A stretch of 29,393 nucleotides of DNA from an uncultured bacterium. Its GTDB lineage: Bacteria; Cyanobacteriota; Vampirovibrionia; Gastranaerophilales; Gastranaerophilaceae. Below the pieces are notes generated by a model. That model ran no database searches. It saw only the letters and a list, made by a program, of their open reading frames with translations, and was not told the DNA's origin. Below are positions 1-6,869 of this stretch, in pieces (the stretch's first letter is position 1; each line of letters opens with the position of its first letter). The position numbers and the translations under genes are program-made. The stretch is from the NCBI GenBank assembly GCA_905211505.1, contig CAJMAX010000008.1, positions 1-29,393 of the forward strand, given 5' to 3'.

Positions 1-184
1 TTCCTGCAAACATATATTCTGCCACTTTATGCTTTTGAAATGCGGCGAGTACCTTCTGAGCATTATGCTCGGCAACCTCGTCGATCCGGGCGAATATCGG
101 TGCGATGTCTGCCTGCGCACGGTCGCGCAGCGCCAGGGCGAACGAGCCTCCGATAAGGCCCAGACCCGCAATCAGTACTTTCAT
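1..184 (-). CDS. Hybrid TyrA-like / PLP-lyase-like N-terminal fragment, cut by window edge
   Basis: Reading from an ATG at 184 down to base 1 gives 61 open codons. The first ~20 residues (MKVLIAGLGLIGGSFALAL) look like the dinucleotide-binding start of prephenate dehydrogenase (GxGxxG). From DRAQADIAPIFARIDEVAEHN onwards the frame instead resembles the N-terminus of the methionine gamma-lyase / 'aluminium resistance' PLP family, which normally has its own leader there. These two families are not known to fuse at this point. The segment is rich in G and C (for example CGCGCAGCGCCAGG) whereas the rest of the window is AT-rich. Only a weak AGGT lies upstream. It may be a foreign junction or a contig-end misassembly, so no function is assigned. 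The family resemblances are recalled, not searched. Confidence 0.4.
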   Translation of the reverse strand, partial: MKVLIAGLGLIGGSFALALRDRAQADIAPIFARIDEVAEHNAQKVLAAFQKHKVAEYMFAG

Positions 185-207
185 AAAACGATATACCTAT
201 TTATAAT

Positions 208-241
208 AAAAAAGACAGGATATTTAAACCCTGTCTTTTTT
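208..241. terminator. Bidirectional intrinsic terminator after purB
   Basis: A perfect 12-bp stem, AAAAAAGACAGG paired with CCTGTCTTTTTT, encloses a 10-nt loop. It has an A-run on one side and a T-run on the other, so it can work in both directions. It lies 32 nt beyond the purB stop codon and 23 nt upstream of the odd fragment at 1-184. Confidence 0.85.
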
Positions 242-273
242 ATTGCCTTATTCGAAATTTATAAACTGCTGAT

Positions 274-1566
274 TTAAATTCCAAATCTGGAATAAATTTC
301 GTTGATGTTTTGTAAGAAAGCTTGTTTATCAAATATTTTTTCAATTTCTTCGTTCGTTAAAAGATTCGTTACTTCGTTGTCTTTTAATAAATTGGCTTTG
401 AAGTCTCCGTGGTTTTGGAAAGCATCAAGAGCATTTCTTTGTACTACTATATAAGCATCTTCTCTGGATAATCCTTTTGCTACAAGAGATAATAATACTT
501 TTTGCGAGAATACTATTCCTCCGAACTTATCTGTATTTTTTAGCATATTATCCTTATGAACTACAATATTTTCCATTAAACCATTGAATCTGTTCAACAT
601 AAAGTCTACTAGAGTAAAACTGTCAGGGAAAATAATTCGTTCTGCAGATGAGTGAGAGATGTCTCTTTCATGCCATAATGGAATATTTTCTAATGCAACA
701 ATGGAATTTGCTCTAACAACTCTTGCTAATCCGCAAAGATTTTCGCTCAATACAGGGTTTTTCTTGTGCGGCATAGCTGATGATCCTTTTTGACCTTTTC
801 CAAACCCCTCTTCCAATTCCAGAACTTCTGTTTTTTGCAGATGTCGTATTTCGGTTGCAAATTGTTCAATAACACTGGCAATTAGCGCTAAGGATTGCAT
901 AAAGTATGCATGGTAATCCCGAGCAATAATTTGTGTAGATATTTTTGCAGGTTTTAAATTAAGGTGTTTGCACGTAATTCTCTCAACATCTGTTGAAATA
1001 TTACTATAAGTTCCAACAGGACCAGAAATTTGGCCTACACGGATTTGTTCTAATGCGTGTTCGAAGTTTTCTTTTTGACGTTCTAAAATATCTATCCATG
1101 AGCACAATTTTGCACCGAAAGTCATAACTTCCGCATGAATTCCATGTGAACGTCCTATGCATATTGTTGTTTTATGTTGGCTTGCAAGACTTTTTAATGT
1201 ATTTATTGTTTTTTCTAAGTCTTCACTTACAAGTTTTCCGCTGTCTTGGATTTGAAGGGCGAAAGCTGTATCTATAACATCAGAACTTGTCATTCCAACA
1301 TGGACATATCTGCCTAAGTCTCCTAAGCTTTCGTTTACGCAAGTTAAAAATGCAATAACGTCATGTCGAACTTCTTTTTCAATTTCATCGATTCTTTCAA
1401 CGGTGAACATTGCTTTTTTGCGGATTTCTTCAGCTGCTTCTTTAGGTATTGTTCCTAACTCTGCATAAGCGTCACATACAGCTAATTCTACCTGTAAATA
1501 ATAATCAAATTTGGAATTAAGTTCCCAAATTTTTGCCATTTCTTTTTTTGAGTATCTTTCTATCAT
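274..1566 (-). CDS. purB: Adenylosuccinate lyase
   Basis: PurB cleaves SAICAR to AICAR plus fumarate and adenylosuccinate to AMP plus fumarate, in cytosolic purine synthesis. The 430-residue length is normal for the family. The fumarase/aspartase superfamily signature SSAMPHKKNP lies at residues 262-271 and supplies the mobile-loop catalytic serine. Conserved H68 (RHDV), H141 (RSHGIHAE) and the TSSDVIDTA segment near 93-101 are also present. The ATG at 1566 has no Shine-Dalgarno. Instead TGA-TAAAAT (an extended -10) ends 7 nt before it, suggesting a leaderless mRNA. It is divergent from efp and ends at the stem-loop at 208-241. Confidence 0.96.
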   Translation of the reverse strand: MIERYSKKEMAKIWELNSKFDYYLQVELAVCDAYAELGTIPKEAAEEIRKKAMFTVERIDEIEKEVRHDVIAFLTCVNESLGDLGRYVHVGMTSSDVIDTAFALQIQDSGKLVSEDLEKTINTLKSLASQHKTTICIGRSHGIHAEVMTFGAKLCSWIDILERQKENFEHALEQIRVGQISGPVGTYSNISTDVERITCKHLNLKPAKISTQIIARDYHAYFMQSLALIASVIEQFATEIRHLQKTEVLELEEGFGKGQKGSSAMPHKKNPVLSENLCGLARVVRANSIVALENIPLWHERDISHSSAERIIFPDSFTLVDFMLNRFNGLMENIVVHKDNMLKNTDKFGGIVFSQKVLLSLVAKGLSREDAYIVVQRNALDAFQNHGDFKANLLKDNEVTNLLTNEEIEKIFDKQAFLQNINEIYSRFGI

Positions 1567-1573
1567 AGTTTAA

Positions 1574-1582
1574 ATTTTATCA
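1574..1582 (-). promoter_or_regulatory. Extended -10 of purB, leaderless spacing
   Basis: On the minus strand TGA-TAAAAT ends 7 nt before the purB ATG. A convincing -35 is not visible. The TG motif would compensate. This spacing puts transcription start at or next to the start codon. Confidence 0.45.
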
Positions 1583-1633
1583 TGAAATATGAACAAATGG
1601 TAACAATATTTTTTCCCTTAATTGTAAATAACT

Positions 1634-1661
1634 TTGTAAAAAGAAGTTTTTGTGTTATTAT
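1634..1661 (+). promoter_or_regulatory. Likely sigma-70 promoter of efp-accB-accC
   Basis: TTGTAA (1634-1639) and TATTAT (1656-1661) are separated by 16 nt, with TG just upstream of the -10. The predicted start would leave a leader of about 35 nt that contains the AAAGGGG ribosome site of efp. Confidence 0.45.
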
Positions 1662-1703
1662 TGGTTCACTAGAAGAAGAATACTTTTGAAAAAGGGGAAA
1701 AAT

Positions 1704-2261
1704 ATGATTTCAGTAAATGATTTTAAAACAGGCTTGACAGTTGAGTTGGACAACGGTTTGTGGTCTGTAGTTGAGTTTTTGCACGTGAAACCTGGTAAAG
1801 GTGCAGCATTTGTTCGTTCTAAGTTGAAAAACGTTATTACAGGACAAGTTGTTGAAAAGACATTCAGAGCAGGTGAAAAAGTTGCAAAAGCTACTTTAGA
1901 TAGAAGAGAAATGCAATATTTATACAAAGAAGGTTCAGCATATGTAATGATGGACAATGAAACTTATGATCAATTACACGTTGAAGAAGCTCAAATTGGT
2001 AGTGGTATTAAATACTTAAAAGAAAATATGAATGTCATGATTTTGACACATGAAGGAAAAGTTATTGGTGTTGATATTCCTGCTCATGTTGAATTGGCTG
2101 TTGTAGATACTCCTCCTTCAGAAAAAGGAAACACTTCTCAAGGCGGTACAAAACCTGCAACATTAGAAACAGGTGCGGTAGTAAACGTTCCTTTCTTTGT
2201 AGCTAACGGTGATATTATCAGAGTTGACACCAGAACAAATGAATATTTAGACAGATGCTAG
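1704..2261 (+). CDS. efp: Translation elongation factor P
   Basis: EF-P binds between the ribosomal P and E sites and rescues stalling at polyproline. The 185-residue product matches the family length. The KOW-like domain I carries the loop VKPGKGAAF, with the modifiable lysine at residue 32, and the C-terminal OB domains end with the expected [12 protein letters not shown]. The ATG at 1704 was chosen over an in-frame upstream start at 1650. It has AAAGGGG about 6 nt before it, and the extra 18 residues would not match the family. accB and accC follow, an order seen in many bacteria. The type of lysine modification cannot be told: no epmA/earP/ymfI-type gene is in the window. Confidence 0.97.
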   Translation: MISVNDFKTGLTVELDNGLWSVVEFLHVKPGKGAAFVRSKLKNVITGQVVEKTFRAGEKVAKATLDRREMQYLYKEGSAYVMMDNETYDQLHVEEAQIGSGIKYLKENMNVMILTHEGKVIGVDIPAHVELAVVDTPPSEKGNTSQGGTKPATLETGAVVNVPFFVANGDIIRVDTRTNEYLDRC

Positions 2262-2266
2262 TCTTG

Positions 2267-2335
2267 ATGTCATTCTGAGGCGATACTTTTGTAAGATTTT
2301 TCGCTTTTTTAAATTAACACAATCCGAAAAATCTT
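2267..2335. repeat. Dispersed CTCAGAATGAC-type palindromic repeat between efp and accB
   Basis: GTCATTCTGAG starts the element, which is the reverse form of the CTCAGAATGAC repeats near 11.1-11.2 kb. It continues into AAGATTTTTCG (2293-2303), which pairs perfectly with CGAAAAATCTT (2325-2335): an 11-bp stem with a 21-nt loop. No T-run follows, so it is more likely a repeat, or a processing/attenuation hairpin, than a terminator. Confidence 0.6.
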
Positions 2336-2363
2336 GTGTTTTGACTTATAGGAAAGGCAAATT

Positions 2364-2816
2364 ATGAAATTTGAAACAGATTATATAGAAAAATTAGCAA
2401 AAATTATATCTGAAACTGGCTTGACAGAAATTTCTCTAGAAGATGGAGAACAAGCTATTACATTAAGAAAAGATGTTATTGTTTCAGCAGCTCCTCAAGT
2501 TGTAGCTGCAGCTCCTTCTGCTCCGGCTTCAGCTCCGTCAGCTCAGCCTGCAGCAAGTGCGCCGGCAGCACCTGCTAAAAAAGGTACTCCAATTACATCT
2601 CCAATGGTTGGAACCTTCTACAAATCACCATCTCCGGATGCAGCTCCTTTTGTGTCTGTTGGTGATACTGTGAAAAATGGCGATGTGGTTTGTATTGTTG
2701 AAGCTATGAAAATGATGAACGAAATTAAAGCAGAGGTTGCCGGTAAAGTCCTTGAAATTTGTGTTGAGGATGGACAACCTGTTGAATTTGGTCAAGTTCT
2801 TATGTATGTAGAATAA
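2364..2816 (+). CDS. accB: Acetyl-CoA carboxylase biotin carboxyl carrier protein
   Basis: AccB carries the biotin that shuttles carboxyl groups from AccC to the carboxyltransferase in the first committed step of fatty acid synthesis. The 150-residue protein has an N-terminal helical part (1-40), an Ala/Pro-rich swinging linker (about 41-72) and a biotinyl domain (75-150). The biotin-acceptor motif is EAMKMMNEI, with K116 as the biotinylated lysine. The start is set by AAAGG 6 nt upstream of the ATG. It lies between efp and accC, all on the plus strand, and is separated from accC by a 14-bp hairpin. accA and accD are not in the window. Confidence 0.96.
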   Translation: MKFETDYIEKLAKIISETGLTEISLEDGEQAITLRKDVIVSAAPQVVAAAPSAPASAPSAQPAASAPAAPAKKGTPITSPMVGTFYKSPSPDAAPFVSVGDTVKNGDVVCIVEAMKMMNEIKAEVAGKVLEICVEDGQPVEFGQVLMYVE

Positions 2817-2828
2817 TAATTTTAAAAT

Positions 2829-2866
2829 ATTAGAAAGTGAACGGTTATATCTGTTCACTTTCTAAT
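2829..2866 (+). other. Perfect 14-bp hairpin between accB and accC
   Basis: ATTAGAAAGTGAAC (2829-2842) pairs exactly with GTTCACTTTCTAAT (2853-2866) around a 10-nt loop. No T-run follows, so full termination is unlikely. It ends 21 nt before the accC ATG. It could stabilise or process the accB mRNA, or be a protein-binding dyad that sets the AccB:AccC ratio (inference). Confidence 0.6.
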
Positions 2867-2887
2867 TTGATAAGGGATATTTGAAAA

Positions 2888-4246
2888 ATGTTTAGAAAAG
2901 TATTAATTGCGAATAGGGGAGAAATAGCTGTAAGGATTATCAGAGCATGTAGAGAATTGGGTATTCCTACGGTTGCTATTTATTCACAGGCAGATGCAAA
3001 TTCTCTTCATGTTAGGTTAGCAACAGAGGCTTATTGTATTGGACCTGCAAAAAGTGCTGATAGTTATTTAAGCATTCCTGCAATAATGTCAGCAGCTATG
3101 GTATCAGGTGCTGATGCAATCCACCCTGGATATGGATTTATGTCTGAAAGAGCAGATTTTGTAGAAATCTGTGAACAGCAAGGTATTAAATTTATTGGTC
3201 CATCTTCCGAGGCTATGAAGAAAATGGGAGATAAAGCTACAGCTCGTAAAACAATGATTGAAAATAATGTTCCTGTTACTCCGGGTACAGGAATTGTTCA
3301 TACGGTTGAAGATGTTCAAGCTTTTGCAAATAAAGTTGGTTATCCGATTATTTTGAAAGCTACAGCCGGTGGCGGCGGTAAAGGTATGAGAATTTGCCGC
3401 AGTGATGAAGATGTTAAAGTTAATATGGAACTTTGCCAGACTGAAGCTAAAAATTTCTTTGGAAATCCTGATGTATATGCTGAAAAATACTTAGAAAATC
3501 CTCGTCATATTGAGGTTCAAATATTGGGTGACAGTTTTGGTAACGTTGTCCACTTAGGAGAAAGAGATTGTTCTATTCAAAGACGTCACCAAAAATTGTT
3601 GGAAGAAGCCCCATCTCCGGCTATCAATGAAGAAACAAGAAAAGAAATGGGAGCCGCAGCTGTTCGTGCAGCTAAAGCGATTAACTATGAAGGGGCCGGA
3701 ACTTGTGAATTCTTACTTGATCATGATGGCAGCTGGTATTTCATGGAAATGAATACAAGAATTCAGGTTGAACACTGTGTAACAGAAATGATTTCAAGTG
3801 TTGATTTGGTTCGTGAACAAATCCTAGTTGCGGCTGGTGAAAAATTAAGTTACACTCAAGATGATATTCACTTAAAAGGTCATGCTATTGAATGCCGTAT
3901 CAATGCTGAAAATCCAGCTAAGAATTTTATGCCAAACCCTGGACAAATTACAGGTTATTTAGCACCTGGAGGTTTTGGTATAAGAGTGGATTCTCATGTT
4001 TATCAAGATTATACAATTCCTCCGTACTACGATTCAATGATTGGAAAATTGATTTGTTGGGGACGTGATAGAAACGAAGCTCGCAGAAGAATGTACAGAG
4101 CTTTGAAAGAATACGTTGTAACAGGTGTTGAAACAACTATTCCATTCCATCAGGCAATTATTGAAGATGAAGTCTTTATGAGCGGAAATTTTAATACTGG
4201 TTTCATTGAAGAATTCTACAAACGTAAGGGGTTGGAAGAAAAATAG
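2888..4246 (+). CDS. accC: Biotin carboxylase subunit of acetyl-CoA carboxylase
   Basis: AccC uses ATP and bicarbonate to carboxylate the biotin on AccB. The 452 residues cover the usual order: N-terminal biotin-carboxylase domain (LIANRGEIAVRI at 6-17), ATP-grasp with glycine-rich loop GGGGKGM (161-167) and preceding K158, metal and bicarbonate residues around FMEMNTRIQVEH (E287, N289, R291), and a C-terminal domain. Length and motifs match the 449-residue E. coli enzyme. AAGGG lies about 11 nt before the ATG, a rather long spacing. It is the last gene of the efp-accB-accC run and is followed by a strong terminator. Confidence 0.97.
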   Translation: MFRKVLIANRGEIAVRIIRACRELGIPTVAIYSQADANSLHVRLATEAYCIGPAKSADSYLSIPAIMSAAMVSGADAIHPGYGFMSERADFVEICEQQGIKFIGPSSEAMKKMGDKATARKTMIENNVPVTPGTGIVHTVEDVQAFANKVGYPIILKATAGGGGKGMRICRSDEDVKVNMELCQTEAKNFFGNPDVYAEKYLENPRHIEVQILGDSFGNVVHLGERDCSIQRRHQKLLEEAPSPAINEETRKEMGAAAVRAAKAINYEGAGTCEFLLDHDGSWYFMEMNTRIQVEHCVTEMISSVDLVREQILVAAGEKLSYTQDDIHLKGHAIECRINAENPAKNFMPNPGQITGYLAPGGFGIRVDSHVYQDYTIPPYYDSMIGKLICWGRDRNEARRRMYRALKEYVVTGVETTIPFHQAIIEDEVFMSGNFNTGFIEEFYKRKGLEEK

Positions 4247-4273
4247 AACTTGCGTAAATCAAATTATAATTAT

Positions 4274-4306
4274 AAAAAGAGAACTATAAATCTTAGTTCT
4301 CTTTTT
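4274..4306. terminator. Bidirectional terminator between accC and prepilin gene 1
   Basis: A perfect 12-bp stem, AAAAAGAGAACT with AGTTCTCTTTTT, has a 9-nt loop and A/T runs on either side. It serves the convergent accC and the minus-strand prepilin gene that ends at 4326. Confidence 0.87.
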
Positions 4307-4325
4307 ATTCTTTAAAATCTATTTT

Positions 4326-5078
4326 TTATTTTGTCCATGGGTAATCTTTGGCAATCTTCCAGCCATCCATCATTATGACGGCGGCACAGGCATCTCCTGG
4401 ACCAAAGTAACCGGAACCGCTTGCTTTGGAATTGCATCCTCCCCATCCTGTTCCAAGTAGAGTGTTTCTATCTTTTGTGCTCATTCCGTAAGATCCGAGA
4501 GTACCATAGCCGTAAGGTTTGAATGTCGGATTTTCGTCTGCCGTTGTTAGTATAAAAGTGAATACATCCTTGCCAAGCATAGCATATTTTTTAGGATTTC
4601 GTATGTAGGCTTTTACTCTGGTTACTTTGTCATATGGCGATGGGTACCTAAAGAAGGCATAGGCAACAGGACTGCCAAGTTTTGATACTACATATTGCCC
4701 AACCATTGTATTAACAGAACCTGGTTTTTTAAAATGTAAAGGAAATGGCAAAGCAAGTCCGAAACATCTTTCGTTTGAATTACAAGCTTTATGTTGTGCA
4801 CCGTTAACATATGGTACAAAATATGTTTGAACCCACTGTGGCAATTCATCAGCTCCATAATATTGCCAGCCGAGAGGTTCGCCGTAGTCTGCGATTGCCA
4901 TTTTTAATATCTGATTAAGTTCTGTGTAGGCTTTTTTTACTTCAAGAGCAGTGGTTTTCTTTTGATAAGCAGAAATTAGTGTTGGAATGCTCAAGGCTGC
5001 AACAATTCCAATTATACCTAATGTAATTAAAACTTCTGCAAGTGTAAAAGCTAATTTTTTTGGTTGTTTCTTATTCAT
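4326..5078 (-). CDS. Prepilin-like secreted protein 1
   Basis: This 250-residue protein starts with a type IV prepilin/pseudopilin signal: short basic leader (MNKKQPKK), then A|FTLAEVLITLGIIGIVAA and a hydrophobic helix to about residue 36. Glu +5 is present, but the residue before the expected cleavage site is Ala rather than the usual Gly. The C-terminal domain has Cys-containing segments (KACNSNERCFG, GGCNSK, GDACAAVIMMDG) and the block GKDVFTF, which also occurs in the other two prepilin genes here as G(Y/R)D(L/V)FTF. AGGAG lies 8 nt before the ATG. The promoter is near-consensus and overlaps dyads (see 5117-5163). The gene is divergent from an XRE regulator. The partner pilus or secretion machine is not in the window; role in adhesion, secretion or competence is unknown. 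Confidence 0.82.
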   Translation of the reverse strand: MNKKQPKKLAFTLAEVLITLGIIGIVAALSIPTLISAYQKKTTALEVKKAYTELNQILKMAIADYGEPLGWQYYGADELPQWVQTYFVPYVNGAQHKACNSNERCFGLALPFPLHFKKPGSVNTMVGQYVVSKLGSPVAYAFFRYPSPYDKVTRVKAYIRNPKKYAMLGKDVFTFILTTADENPTFKPYGYGTLGSYGMSTKDRNTLLGTGWGGCNSKASGSGYFGPGDACAAVIMMDGWKIAKDYPWTK

Positions 5079-5116
5079 TTTCTCTCCTATACGTTAGGTA
5101 AATATATTAAGGAAAA

Positions 5117-5163
5117 TTACGTTCTACGTAAATTATTATACTTATCAGGTAAGTTTTTGTCAA
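5117..5163 (-). promoter_or_regulatory. Consensus promoter of prepilin gene 1 with two operator-like dyads
   Basis: Read on the minus strand, TTGACA (5163-5158), a 17-nt spacer, then TATAAT (5140-5135): a perfect sigma-70 pair. One dyad, TTACGT-TCT-ACGTAA (5117-5131), covers the predicted start of transcription. A second, ACTTA-TCAGG-TAAGT (5140-5154), fills the spacer next to the -10; their centres are 23 bp apart. Such a strong promoter with dyads at both places suggests repression, probably by the divergent XRE protein (inference). Confidence 0.7.
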
Positions 5164-5226
5164 ATTTTTACCTATATTTTAATTCCAATACCATGGCTGG
5201 TTATGTAAAATGAAAACGAGGTGGAA

Positions 5227-5550
5227 ATGGCAAATATAAAAGTATTATTTGGACGTAAAATTAAAGAATACCGCAAAAAAATGCATTACACACAGGCTCA
5301 ACTTGCCGAATTGGTAAATGTTGATGATAAACATATTAGTTGTATTGAAAGTGGTAAAAATTTTCCATCTCCAGAATTAATTGATAGATTTTCGCGTGCT
5401 TTATCGGTTGAACCAAAAGATTTGTTTGAATTTTATCATTTACAGAATTTTACAGATTTAAAATCTGAAATAATATCTATGTTAGATATTCTTAAGGAAG
5501 AAGAATTAATATTAGCTTATAAATATATAAGAACTTTTTTGCTAAAATGA
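5227..5550 (+). CDS. XRE-family HTH regulator 1, divergent from prepilin gene 1
   Basis: The product has 107 residues. The N-terminal Cro/C1-type helix-turn-helix (about 6-60) reads FGRKIKEYRKK.. YTQAQLAELVNVDDKHISCIESGK.. PSPELIDRFSRAL. A C-terminal helical tail rich in Leu/Glu may dimerise. Start choice is uncertain: AGGTGG sits only 2 nt before ATG 5227, and an in-frame GTG lies at 5221. TTTAAT at 5178-5183 with TTGTCA at 5157-5162 (15 nt apart) is a weak promoter candidate overlapping the divergent prepilin promoter. folC follows after 36 nt and could be co-transcribed. Control of the prepilin gene is inferred from position and dyads. Confidence 0.88.
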   Translation: MANIKVLFGRKIKEYRKKMHYTQAQLAELVNVDDKHISCIESGKNFPSPELIDRFSRALSVEPKDLFEFYHLQNFTDLKSEIISMLDILKEEELILAYKYIRTFLLK

Positions 5551-5586
5551 TTATAGATTTTAATTTTATAGAAATAGAGGTTTAAT

Positions 5587-6828
5587 ATGAGCGGTAAATA
5601 TAATGATGCAGTAAAGTTATTAACTTCTGTTGGAAAGTTTCATGTGTCTCTGGGGCTTGAAAGAATTTCTAAAATTTTAGAGCTGCTAGGAAATCCTCAA
5701 GACAAGTTAGATTGTATTCACGTTGCAGGAACAAATGGAAAAGGTTCTGTATGTGCAATTTTATCGTCAATTCTGGCTTGTGCCGGTAAAAAAGTTGGTG
5801 TATACACTTCTCCGCATATTTTTAAATATAATGAGAGGATAAAGATTTTATTGCCCCCTTTCCCTAACACTCTACCGCAGGGTGCAGGGGAAAATGCTAA
5901 TATTCCTGATGAAGATTTTGCAAAATATGTTTTTGAAATATCAAATTTAGCTGATAAAAACGGTATTGATTTAACCGAGTTTGAAATATTAACTGCTGTA
6001 ATGTTTAAATATTTTGCAGATAATAATGTGGATGTTGTAGTTTTAGAAACTGGTCTGGGCGGCAGGTTTGATGCGACAAATGTTATAAAAAAAAATCTTT
6101 GTTCTATTATAACTCATGTTGATTATGATCACACAGATAGATTGGGAGATACTATTGAAAAAATAGCTTTTGAAAAAGCAGGTATTATAAAACCAAATTG
6201 TCCTTGTATTGTATTTGAGGGACGGGAGGTTTATCGAGATGTTGCGGATGAAAAAAGTTCGATGCTTGTGATGGTAGCACCATTTGCAGATGTTTCAAAG
6301 TTATCTTTAAAGGGGACTTATCAGCAAGAAAATTTGTCTCTGGCCCTTGCAGCTATTGAAACTATATTCCCAACTATTTCGCAAAATATAATAGATGAGG
6401 GATTAAAGCGGGTTAAGCACATTGGCAGATTTCAATATATTGAGGATAAGAACCTTATTATCGACGGTGCGCACAATCCAAATGGGATAAGTTCTCTTGT
6501 TCAAAGTTTAGATTCTTATTATCCAAATTCTAGGAGGCGTTATATTTTTGGCTGTTTGAAAAATAAAGATTATGCAAAAATGCTGAATTTATTGTTTGAG
6601 CAATTTATCGGGCAGACTGAATATAATACTCCGGAAGTGTATTTTTATCATTTTAGCCATCAAAATTCTTGTGATGTAAGAGCTTTGATGGAGGCCAGTC
6701 CTATACATGCAAAAGAGTTAACTAAAGAGACTCAGATAGATTTTAATGATGGAAGACTTAATGTAATATGTGGTTCTTTATATATGATTAGTGAACTTGC
6801 CGAACGATTTAAGTTGAACCTTACATAA
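5587..6828 (+). CDS. folC: Bifunctional folylpolyglutamate / dihydrofolate synthase
   Basis: FolC adds glutamate to dihydropteroate and to folates using ATP (Mur ligase superfamily). The P-loop HVAGTNGKGSV is at residues 45-55, followed by YTSPHIFKYNERI. Further Mur-type blocks are VLETGLGGRFDATN, THVDYDHTDRLG and DGAHNPNG. The 413-residue length is normal. Residues about 88-105 (a Pro/Asn/Gly stretch from LLPPFPN to ENAN) sit exactly where the family usually has a short loop between ERI(K) and the (D/E)-rich segment PDEDFAKYV. They are encoded by a GC-rich palindromic element, so a repeat appears to have inserted in frame. GAGG lies 8 nt before the ATG. Confidence 0.93.
   Translation: MSGKYNDAVKLLTSVGKFHVSLGLERISKILELLGNPQDKLDCIHVAGTNGKGSVCAILSSILACAGKKVGVYTSPHIFKYNERIKILLPPFPNTLPQGAGENANIPDEDFAKYVFEISNLADKNGIDLTEFEILTAVMFKYFADNNVDVVVLETGLGGRFDATNVIKKNLCSIITHVDYDHTDRLGDTIEKIAFEKAGIIKPNCPCIVFEGREVYRDVADEKSSMLVMVAPFADVSKLSLKGTYQQENLSLALAAIETIFPTISQNIIDEGLKRVKHIGRFQYIEDKNLIIDGAHNPNGISSLVQSLDSYYPNSRRRYIFGCLKNKDYAKMLNLLFEQFIGQTEYNTPEVYFYHFSHQNSCDVRALMEASPIHAKELTKETQIDFNDGRLNVICGSLYMISELAERFKLNLT
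5848..5905. repeat. Palindromic element inserted in frame within folC
   Basis: A C-rich left side (CCCCT 5855-5859, CCCT 5862-5865) pairs with AGGG (5879-5882) and AGGGG (5886-5890) around a small internal loop. The base composition is unlike the flanking folC sequence. CCGCAGGGTGC inside it nearly matches CCGCAAGGGTGC of the 66-bp minisatellite at 10.9-11.07 kb. It adds about 18 codons without breaking the frame. The exact limits are estimated. Confidence 0.55.
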
Positions 6829-6854
6829 ATTTTAATGTCCTGAAGTTTTATTTC

Positions 6855-6863
6855 TGGTATTAT
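6855..6863 (+). promoter_or_regulatory. Extended -10 of the alcohol dehydrogenase gene, leaderless spacing
   Basis: TGG-TATTAT ends 6 nt before the ATG at 6870. No Shine-Dalgarno fits in the remaining 6 nt (TATTTT). No clear -35 is seen. Confidence 0.5.
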
Positions 6864-6869
6864 TATTTT

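Noticed and set aside
29..277. 82-codon plus-strand ORF at the left edge
   Set aside because: It is antisense to the hybrid fragment, runs through the terminator stem and shows no family resemblance.
1650..1703. Longer start for EF-P
   Set aside because: The extra 18 residues do not fit the family, and AAAGGGG lies directly before ATG 1704.
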